Source of the DNA: Caldilineaceae bacterium
GTDB taxonomy: Bacteria > Chloroflexota > Anaerolineae > Caldilineales > Caldilineaceae
Assembly: GCA_024643705.1 (NCBI GenBank)
Contig: JAHEML010000055.1
Location: 1 to 10,259, forward strand
Reading direction: 5' to 3'
DNA length: 10,259 bases
Part shown: positions 1 to 5,464 of the stretch, in pieces
Numbering within the stretch: position 1 is the first letter of the stretch
Layout of the letters: each line of letters opens with the position of its first letter
Translations under genes and position numbers: made by a program
The notes under the pieces: generated by a model
The model's database searches: none
Seen by the model: the letters and a program-made list of their open reading frames with translations, nothing else
What the model was told of the DNA's origin: nothing

Positions 1-1
1 G

Positions 2-829
2 GAGTTTAACCACAAATGGCTGGGTGAATTGAGTTTTGGCGATGTGATCGATCTGGCGAGCAACTTCACTGTGCAGCAATTTTTGGTGCGCGACAACTTC
101 AGCAAGCGTCACGCCAGCGGCGACCCCATCTGGCTGCACGAATTTTTCTACGCGCTCATGCAGGGCTACGACGCTGTGGCGTTGAACACGGACGTGCAGA
201 TCGGTGGAACGGATCAGCTTTTCAATTTGATGGCTGGCCGCAAGCTCATGGAAGCCAAAGGGGCAAAACCCCAGGTGATCCTGACCTTCCCGATTCTGGT
301 GGGGACCGACGGAACCCTGCGCATGAGTAAATCTACAGGCAATTCCATCGGTATCCACGAGGCACCGGGGGTGATCTTTACCAAGGTGCTCAATCTGCCT
401 GATCACACCTTCCAAAACTTTGCCGAGTTGGTAACCCGCTGGAGCCAAGCGAAAATTGATGGACTGTTGGCCCAGATTGGCTCCGGCCAGCTCAACCCCC
501 AGGATGCCAAGGCCCAGTTGGCCTGGGAGATTGTCAGCATCTTTCATGGGGACGAGGCAGCAGAGCAGGCGGCAGAGGATGCCCGGCGCATGTTCGAGGG
601 CGCTATCCCCAGCGACGCACCAAGTTGCACCATCATGGTCAGAACAGGTCTGCTGGACCTAATGAACGCAGAAGGATTGGCCCGCAGCAACAGCGAAGCC
701 CGGCGACTTGTCTTGCAGGGGGGGGTGCGGCTGAACGGGGAAACAGTTGACAGCGTGGCCGGGGACCGACCAAGTATTGCAGGTGGGCAAGCGCCGCTAC
801 TTGCGCATTGTGTCCGAGTAATCGCCTGA
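2..829 (+). CDS. tyrS: Tyrosyl-tRNA synthetase, 5'-truncated by the window, C-terminus frameshifted
   Basis: Class I aminoacyl-tRNA synthetase that charges tRNA-Tyr in the cytoplasm. The reading frame is open from base 2, so the N-terminal half with the HIGH motif lies outside the window. Visible are the tyrosine/ATP-site segment [19 protein letters not shown] (around 188-245), the KMSKS-type loop as RMSKS (320-334), and a C-terminal S4 RNA-binding domain (about 615-760, including [19 protein letters not shown]). After residue ...TVDSVAG the frame is lost: as read, it continues with a non-family tail to a TGA at 827-829. One frame over, the canonical ending [14 protein letters not shown] is encoded at 777-818, followed by TAA at 819-821. 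Removing one G from the GGGG run at 761-764 restores it. A hairpin terminator follows immediately. Family identity is very sure; whether the shift is real or a base-calling error is open. Confidence 0.95.
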   Translation, partial: EFNHKWLGELSFGDVIDLASNFTVQQFLVRDNFSKRHASGDPIWLHEFFYALMQGYDAVALNTDVQIGGTDQLFNLMAGRKLMEAKGAKPQVILTFPILVGTDGTLRMSKSTGNSIGIHEAPGVIFTKVLNLPDHTFQNFAELVTRWSQAKIDGLLAQIGSGQLNPQDAKAQLAWEIVSIFHGDEAAEQAAEDARRMFEGAIPSDAPSCTIMVRTGLLDLMNAEGLARSNSEARRLVLQGGVRLNGETVDSVAGDRPSIAGGQAPLLAHCVRVIA

Positions 830-831
830 GA

Positions 832-871
832 AAAAAGAGTGGGCGGAGTCGAAACTCCGCCCACTCTTTTT
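832..871 (+). terminator. Rho-independent terminator after tyrS, potentially bidirectional
   Basis: A perfect 18-bp stem (832-849 with 854-871) closed by a CGAA tetraloop (850-853). The GC-rich core GAGTGGGCGGAGT is flanked by an A-run on the left and a T-run (867-871) on the right, which is the classical intrinsic-terminator layout and would work on either strand. It starts ten bases after the presumed original tyrS stop (819-821) and three bases after the frameshifted stop. Confidence 0.88.
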
Positions 872-879
872 GCAAAAAG

Positions 880-950
880 AAGAAGAACTGACTTGTCACG
901 CTTCCCCCGATAGTGGCTTCCAACCACAACGTGACAACTCAGTTCTTCTT
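880..950. repeat. 71-nt inverted repeat downstream of the tyrS terminator
   Basis: Two 21-nt arms, 880-900 and 930-950, are reverse complements at 20 of 21 positions. They enclose 29 nt that themselves contain a GTGG/CCAC mini-stem (about 914-927). The outer ends are AAGAAGAACTGA and TCAGTTCTTCTT. It lies only eight bases after the tyrS terminator, so a second terminator seems redundant, although the right end is T-rich. It could also be a small mobile or interspersed palindromic element, or a structured RNA. The sequence alone does not decide. Confidence 0.7.
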
Positions 951-1353
951 GGTCAGAGTGTATCACAGTAATTTCGTTTTGTAAAGAACGAAATTGAATG
1001 AAATTGATCGGATTTTACGGATTTTTGTTAGGAATTCTAAGCCAATCACCAGTGAAATGCTTAGTTTGCCCGCTAAGGGTGCTTTTCGGCGCTTTACCCC
1101 GATCTTCGGTCAACGGCTGTAAGCATCTTTACGGCTCGAAACTTCGCAACTGTTGAGAAATTTCAGTGTTTTATCCCTGTGCATACACACCTGCGAAAAC
1201 CTGTCTGTCCGATCTGGATCGATATGAATTGCCATTTTTCGAGAGTACGGTACACTGGTAGAAGGATATTCGAGGAACGAATCACCGTTACACTTAACAG
1301 TCATACACAAAAATCACAATAGTCATAGCAGTCACACATAGAGGAGAAGGAAG
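951..1353. other. Intergenic and leader region before fabI
   Basis: About 400 bases with no credible gene; the one short minus-strand reading frame here shows no family features. It holds an 8-bp inverted repeat ATTTCGTT/AACGAAAT with an 8-nt loop (971-994), a tandem pair of CGGATTTT-type 9-mers (1009-1026), the fabI promoter candidate (1229-1256), and three AGTCAYA repeats (1299, 1321, 1330) in the expected 5' untranslated region. No riboswitch class is recognised. Confidence 0.55.
1229..1256 (+). promoter_or_regulatory. Sigma-70-type promoter candidate for fabI
   Basis: A -35-like TTGCCA (1229-1234, five of six consensus bases) and a -10-like TACACT (1251-1256, four of six) are separated by 16 nt. 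Transcription would begin near 1263 and give a leader of about 90 nt before the fabI start. The same -35 hexamer occurs in the candidate promoter before the propeller gene at 8398. Prediction by eye only. Confidence 0.5.
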
Positions 1354-2157
1354 ATGGGTCTATTTGAGGGAAAACGTGGAATGATTTTTGGCATTGCCAA
1401 CAAGAGTTCGATTGCGTGGGGTATTGCTCAGGCGTTGGCTGCCGAAGGTGCTGAATTGGGCTTCAGCTATGCGGGCGAGGTCTTGCAAAAACGGGTAGAA
1501 CCCCTGGCCGAGAGCTTGGGTGTTCAATTTGTCGAAGAATGCGATGTGACCAACGAAGACGCGATTGATTCGCTCTTTGCCAAAGTCGGCGCACATTTCG
1601 GCACACTGGATTTTCTGGTTCATTCGATTGCCTATGCACCTCGCGAAGATTTGGGTGGTCGTTTTGTCAATACCAGCCGGGATGGTTTTCGTGTTGCCCT
1701 AGATGTTAGTTGCTATAGCCTGGTTGCCCTGGCAAAGCGAGCTTACCCTCTCATGCCCAATGGGGGTGCAATGTTGGCGATGACCTATTACGGCGCAGAA
1801 AAGGTGACGCCCAACTACAATGTGATGGGTGTTGCCAAGGCGGCTCTGGAGGCCACCGTGCGCTATTTGGCCTGGGACCTGGGCCAGAACGAAATTCGGG
1901 TGAACGCGATCAGCGCAGGGCCGATCAAGACCCTGGCTTCGTCGGGTGTCAGCGGCTTCCGCAAAAGCCTGAGCTACGTGGGTTCGGTTGCGCCTATGGG
2001 CAATGTCGACCAGGAGGACATCGGTGATGCAGCCCGCTATCTGCTCAGTGATTGGTCGCGCAAGGTGACGGGCGAAGTGCTGTACGTGGATGGCGGCTTC
2101 AACATCATGGGCGCGCCTGATCCCTCCGGCGAAGAGAAGGAAGCACAATCTGCATAG
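1354..2157 (+). CDS. fabI: Enoyl-[acyl-carrier-protein] reductase (NADH), FabI
   Basis: Catalyses the last step of each type II fatty-acid elongation cycle, NADH-dependent reduction of trans-2-enoyl-ACP, in the cytoplasm. The 267-residue length is normal for the family. It has the FabI form of the Rossmann dinucleotide motif ([13 protein letters not shown], residues 13-25), CDV at 63-65, HSIAYAP at 90-96, and the FabI catalytic pair Tyr155-x6-Lys162 with the additional Tyr145. The [15 protein letters not shown] segment (184-198) is the substrate-loop region, and [13 protein letters not shown] is the usual ending. A strong Shine-Dalgarno GAGGAGAAGG (1341-1350) sits just before the ATG, which fixes the start. 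Residue 93, glycine in E. coli FabI, is alanine here. The gene stands alone, with its own promoter candidate and a hairpin after it. Confidence 0.96.
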   Translation: MGLFEGKRGMIFGIANKSSIAWGIAQALAAEGAELGFSYAGEVLQKRVEPLAESLGVQFVEECDVTNEDAIDSLFAKVGAHFGTLDFLVHSIAYAPREDLGGRFVNTSRDGFRVALDVSCYSLVALAKRAYPLMPNGGAMLAMTYYGAEKVTPNYNVMGVAKAALEATVRYLAWDLGQNEIRVNAISAGPIKTLASSGVSGFRKSLSYVGSVAPMGNVDQEDIGDAARYLLSDWSRKVTGEVLYVDGGFNIMGAPDPSGEEKEAQSA

Positions 2158-2194
2158 CTTTCTCTTCCAGATGTCCGATATCTCTGAAAATTGT

Positions 2195-2247
2195 ACATTG
2201 ATCAAGACAACCCCTTGGCATCGCTAAGGGGTTGTCTTGATCAATGT
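2195..2247. terminator. Perfect 22-bp hairpin after fabI, likely terminator
   Basis: Arms 2195-2216 and 2226-2247 are exact reverse complements over 22 bases. The nine-base loop GGCATCGCT can extend the stem by about three more pairs, one of them G-T, leaving ATC as the loop. It begins 38 bases after the fabI stop. There is no T-run directly after the right arm, so it is not a textbook intrinsic terminator; it may end transcription, stabilise the 3' end of the message, or be an interspersed palindrome. Confidence 0.65.
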
Positions 2248-2383
2248 CGACGTATAGATTTTGGAGATGGTTATGATTCTTGCGATACTCTCTGGAGTGA
2301 TCCAACTATAGTATCTAACCATAGCGTTCCAAAAAACACCCAAAAAGTGCGATGCGTACTTCTACAGCGAGGAAAGTGGGCCA

Positions 2384-3298
2384 ATGACGGATCAATCGAA
2401 GAGTAAAGGAACCCAGACCAGTGCCTTTGGCTCTTCTGGGCGGGAAAATCACGATGCCACGCCATTTTACGCCAGCCGCCTCTACACTGGGCTGCCCCAA
2501 GAAGAGAAGGTTGCTCTGGCCGAAACGCCTCTGGCCGCTTCCCTGGGGAATCGCATTTTTCTTGGTTCAGCCGAAACGATGACCAATCTCGTCGATAACA
2601 GTGTTCATCTCATGGTCACATCTCCGCCCTATAATGTGGGCAAGGAGTATGACGACGACTTGACACTGGATGAGTATCTAGCCTTTTTGGAGCGTGTCTG
2701 GAGAGAAGTGTGGCGGGTACTGGTTCCCGGTGGACGGGCCTGCATCAACATTGCCAATTTGGGCCGCAAGCCCTATTTGCCGCTCAATGCCTTTATTGCC
2801 CGCCAAATGTTCGACATCGGCTTTCTTATGCGGGGCGAGATCATCTGGAACAAGGCCGGCCACGCCAGCCCTTCCACCGCATGGGGCAGTTGGATGTCCC
2901 CCTCCAACCCCACTCTGCGCGATGTCCACGAATACATCCTGGTTTTTTCCAAGCAGCGTTTTGGTCGCAGCAAAAAACGGCCCCACGGGCTGCCCGATCG
3001 AGAGGCCACCATCAGCCGTGATGACTTCCTGGAACATACCAAGAGCGTCTGGACATTTCCGCCCGAGCCGGCGCGGCGGGTGGGCCACCCAGCTCCCTTC
3101 CCTGTAGAGCTGCCCCGACGACTCATCGAACTGTATACTTTTGCAGGGGATGTGGTGCTGGACCCATTTATGGGCAGCGGACAGACAGCCATTGCTGCCC
3201 AGGCCAGTGGCCGGACGTACGTGGGCTATGAGTTGTCGGAAGAATATCTGGCATTGGCCGAGAAGAGGATCGCCGACGCGCGAGGTGCTTCTGGCTGA
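2384..3298 (+). CDS. Beta-class site-specific DNA methyltransferase (probably N4-cytosine), apparently solitary
   Basis: Transfers a methyl group from S-adenosylmethionine to an exocyclic amino group in DNA. The catalytic motif IV, TSPPYNVGKEYD (residues 79-90), comes first, and the AdoMet-binding motif I, DPFMGSGQT (260-268), lies near the C-terminus; this order defines the beta class. The SPPY rather than DPPY form is typical of many N4-cytosine enzymes, though not proof. Between them lie the conserved EIIWNKA (152-158), HEYILVFSK (182-190) and HPAPFPVELPRRLIELY (235-251) blocks; residues about 190-235 are the likely recognition region. Length 304 aa is normal for the type. The start is supported by GAGGAAAG (2369-2376) eight bases before ATG. 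No endonuclease or specificity gene is adjacent, so a regulatory or protective orphan role is inferred. It converges on the MOSC gene with only 21 bases between the stops. Confidence 0.9.
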   Translation: MTDQSKSKGTQTSAFGSSGRENHDATPFYASRLYTGLPQEEKVALAETPLAASLGNRIFLGSAETMTNLVDNSVHLMVTSPPYNVGKEYDDDLTLDEYLAFLERVWREVWRVLVPGGRACINIANLGRKPYLPLNAFIARQMFDIGFLMRGEIIWNKAGHASPSTAWGSWMSPSNPTLRDVHEYILVFSKQRFGRSKKRPHGLPDREATISRDDFLEHTKSVWTFPPEPARRVGHPAPFPVELPRRLIELYTFAGDVVLDPFMGSGQTAIAAQASGRTYVGYELSEEYLALAEKRIADARGASG

Positions 3299-3319
3299 AA
3301 ACGAGTGACGACCCCCGGA

Positions 3320-3814
3320 TCATCCGTTGGCTGCAACGCCATCCCCCACCCGAATCAGCCCGCCCTCGATCACCCGTGCTGTGATCCCGCCGTGGCCGCG
3401 CATGGCATTGTAGCCGCCGGGGCCAAGGGCCTTCTCCATCTTCGAGCAGGGATGGCAACTGCCCGTATACTCCAACGTCGCGTCGCCAATACGGAAACGT
3501 TTATCCTTCAAGGCCAGCAGATTCAAGCCACTGACGACGATGTTGCGTCGTAGCAGGGCTGGGTCGATGGGCTGTCCGCCCAAAAAGGAGCCGATTGCCG
3601 CCAGATGCTCGGCCTGGATCAGGGTCACCTGGCGCTGGCTCTCATCACCCCGCCCCCGAAAGCGATCGCCAACCAGCCCGTCTCCGGGTACAGCTTCGGC
3701 CCCATCCACCACCTCCACAGGCAAGCGCCGACCAGGTCGCAGCCCGATCCAAAGCACCTCGCCGGTTTGGGGCAGGGTATTTAACAGGGTTTGCATTGGA
3801 CTGTCTTCGGTCAT
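3320..3814 (-). CDS. MOSC-domain protein
   Basis: Stand-alone MOSC (molybdenum-cofactor sulfurase C-terminal) domain of 164 residues. The family binds molybdopterin and carries or receives sulfur for metal-sulfur cofactors, or handles N-hydroxylated substrates; the specific role here is unknown. Family blocks seen are GDGLVGDRF (44-52), RQVTLIQAEHL (61-71), LLRRNIVVSGLNL (87-99), FRIGDATLEYTGSCHPCSKME (107-127, with candidate sulfur-carrier cysteines Cys120 and Cys123), GPGGYNAMRGHGGI (131-144) and a final GDGV. I chose the ATG at 3814 because a GGTGGAG Shine-Dalgarno stands just before it; a GTG three codons upstream (3823) overlaps that site. It lies on the same strand as the LPMO gene, 170 bases downstream of it, with a palindromic element between. 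No signal peptide or transmembrane segment is seen. Confidence 0.9.
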   Translation of the reverse strand: MTEDSPMQTLLNTLPQTGEVLWIGLRPGRRLPVEVVDGAEAVPGDGLVGDRFRGRGDESQRQVTLIQAEHLAAIGSFLGGQPIDPALLRRNIVVSGLNLLALKDKRFRIGDATLEYTGSCHPCSKMEKALGPGGYNAMRGHGGITARVIEGGLIRVGDGVAANG

Positions 3815-3847
3815 TTTCTCCACCTGGAATGAATTGATAGTGTCAAA

Positions 3848-3931
3848 AGAGTTACGCAGTTGGGCGATCGGGTTTCCGAGAAATTTGCCCAGTAGTGAGG
3901 TTGTTCACCGAACGCTCAATTGCGTAACTCT
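3848..3931. repeat. 84-nt palindromic element between the MOSC and LPMO genes (MITE-like candidate)
   Basis: Two 24-nt arms (3848-3871 and 3908-3931) match as reverse complements at 21 of 24 positions. The outer 15 nt, AGAGTTACGCAGTTG against CAATTGCGTAACTCT, have a single mismatch. About 36 nt separate the arms. Two of the three mismatches would still pair as G-U in RNA. It could terminate LPMO transcripts, whose stop lies 54 bases upstream on the minus strand. The AGTTACGCA-type termini also resemble terminal inverted repeats of small non-autonomous insertion elements. No clear target-site duplication is visible. Confidence 0.65.
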
Positions 3932-3984
3932 CTATGCGGCCTAATGAATCCTGGCCTATGCTATATGGGTTAATGGAACTGGGT

Positions 3985-5229
3985 TTACGGAGCAGTCGCG
4001 TCGCGGCCCACGAAGGGTAGATAGAGAGACAGACTCTCCTGGGCCGGTCCAGTAGCTGTTCCGTTGCTACAACTTACCCCATTCAACGAGAATGTCGAGG
4101 GTCTGGGCCGACTTCGACCACTACTCACAAAACCGAACGAGGTACTCCCGCCATTGGGCGAGATGTTCGTATTCCAGCTCGCATTGACCACATTCATCCG
4201 ATTGCCGGTTTTGGTGTATGTGGCATTCCACAACGAAGTGATAGTTTGTTTTACCGGAAACTCCCAATTCACTGTCCAGCCGGAAATGGTCTGTTGAGAC
4301 TGATTCACAAGCGTTACCTGCACCTGGAACCCGCTACCCCAGTCGCTGGTTACATCATATTTCACTTGGCAGGCAGCGCCGTCGGGTGGCGCTGGCGTGG
4401 GTGTATGTGTCGGTGTCAGAGTTGGTGCCGACGCTGTAGCAGAAGGCGTAGCCGTGACCGTGACTGATGGTAATGCAGATGGGGTGGCCGTAGGTGTCGT
4501 GGACGGTGTGGCAGTGGGCACGACAGTAGTGGTGGCCGACGGTGTAGCAGTAGCCGTGCCACCAGAACCGCCCGAGAACTGTACATCCATACACGAGTAA
4601 AAGGCTTCTGCGCTGTCGCTGCGTTGCCAAATGCTATAGATCACATGTTTGCCACTTCTCGTGGGCAACGGACACGTCATACGGTAGCGGCCATCCGTTA
4701 GGGTCACGCTAGTGATGTGACAAAAGGGTGTGTCGCCCAAATCCGACCAATTGAGAGGCTGGGATGGATCGTATCCATCGTTGGTCACATACAGATCAAA
4801 GTACTGGGTGGCGTGGGGAGCTGTTGCGACAAAGACGAATTCAAAGTTGCCATTGGCATCCGGGCTGATCGACTGGGCCACCCAATCTCCCCGGGCCAAG
4901 TCCAAACCCCGATGGCTATCTTTGCCCGCGCTACACAATTTGCCATCTGGGATGATGGCCCGATGCTGTCCATTCGCATCGCCCCTGTTTACACCGTTCC
5001 AATCGTAGAACTGCTGGGTGCCCGCTTCTGCTACGGCTGCCTTACAGGCTGCGGATTTCGGATTCTCAGGGTTTTCCAGGTAACAGCGATAGACCCGACT
5101 CAGTGGGTTTTCCATTGACCCATGGGCGAAGATTGGAAGCGCCAGGTAGAGGATCACCCCAATACAGGAGATCACAACCAGGCCAATTCCATACATCGAA
5201 AAGTGACCGCGTATTTTTTCTGTTTCCAT
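3985..5229 (-). CDS. Secreted AA10 lytic polysaccharide monooxygenase with Ser/Thr/Pro linker and CBM2 module
   Basis: Copper enzyme that oxidatively cleaves glycosidic bonds in crystalline cellulose or chitin outside the cell. The signal anchor is residues 13-34, with cleavage predicted between Ala35 and His36, exposing the N-terminal His of the histidine brace. The sequence HGSMENPLSRVYRCY is typical AA10. The second brace histidine is His139 (TAPHA) and the axial aromatic is Phe210 (AEAFYSC); six cysteines lie within 49-213. A low-complexity Thr/Pro/Ser/Ala linker spans about 221-284. A CBM2 cellulose/chitin-binding module spans about 287-387 (CQVKYDVTSDWGSGF to LNGVSC), with Trp297, Trp318, Trp334 and Trp352. 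The extension 388-414 contains LYLPFVGR. The start has GGAGG (plus-strand 5237-5241) seven bases upstream. Family identity is sure; cellulose versus chitin specificity cannot be read by eye. Confidence 0.95.
   Translation of the reverse strand: METEKIRGHFSMYGIGLVVISCIGVILYLALPIFAHGSMENPLSRVYRCYLENPENPKSAACKAAVAEAGTQQFYDWNGVNRGDANGQHRAIIPDGKLCSAGKDSHRGLDLARGDWVAQSISPDANGNFEFVFVATAPHATQYFDLYVTNDGYDPSQPLNWSDLGDTPFCHITSVTLTDGRYRMTCPLPTRSGKHVIYSIWQRSDSAEAFYSCMDVQFSGGSGGTATATPSATTTVVPTATPSTTPTATPSALPSVTVTATPSATASAPTLTPTHTPTPAPPDGAACQVKYDVTSDWGSGFQVQVTLVNQSQQTISGWTVNWEFPVKQTITSLWNATYTKTGNRMNVVNASWNTNISPNGGSTSFGFVSSGRSRPRPSTFSLNGVSCSNGTATGPAQESLSLYLPFVGRDATAP
4378..4567 (-). repeat. Low-complexity coding repeat (Thr/Pro/Ser linker)
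   Basis: The linker of the LPMO is encoded by irregular repeats of short ACN-GCN-ACN-CCN units, such as ACGGCTACTGC and GCCACCCC variants, in the minus-strand sense. They encode recurring TATPSA/TPTATPS blocks. Such repeats expand and contract by slippage, so linker length probably varies between relatives. They also create long spurious open frames on the plus strand (for example 4397-4600) that are Gly/Val-rich shadows rather than genes. Confidence 0.8.
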
Positions 5230-5464
5230 TTTTTAGCCTCCATGATTGATTTTAGAAGATCTGGGAGCCTTCTCGGAATTCAGCACGGAGAACCCAAAGG
5301 TTCGCGCCCAATGCTAACGGCAAACCCACGCGTAGGGGTTCCCCACACCCGCCACCCTTGACCAATTGTATGGAGTACGCATTACGAACGAAGCCCAATC
5401 GCATACCGACTGGTGAATCTGACCGTGCCCACTTTGCAACTCATGCAACAATTCTCAACCCTTC
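5230..5464 (-). promoter_or_regulatory. Upstream region of the LPMO gene with two small palindromes
   Basis: The 235 bases between the LPMO start and the stop of the RPH-like gene hold two short inverted repeats with a shared AACC(C)/GGTT half-site: GAACC-CAAA-GGTTC (5290-5303) and AACCC-N8-GGGTT (5323-5340). They lie about 60-110 bases before the LPMO start, where a repressor or activator site would be expected. A minus-strand TACAAT (5370 to 5365) could be a -10 box, but no good -35 partner is seen. A regulatory role is inference only. Confidence 0.35.

Noticed and set aside
718..725. Eight-G run in tyrS considered as the frameshift site
   Set aside because: The sequence after it (VRLNGETV) is still canonical S4 in the original frame, so the shift must lie further on, near 761-764.
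2232..2312. Promoter for the methyltransferase (TTGTCT/TATAGA or TTGCGA/TATAGT)
   Set aside because: Spacings of 15 and 21 nt are poor and the hexamers are weak; no confident call.
4397..4600. Gly/Val-rich open frame on the plus strand
   Set aside because: It is the antisense shadow of the Thr/Pro/Ser linker of the LPMO, whose signal peptide and two domains are unambiguous.
2384..5229. Defence island including methyltransferase and MOSC gene
   Set aside because: No nuclease, helicase, toxin or other defence gene accompanies the methyltransferase; MOSC and LPMO have metabolic roles.
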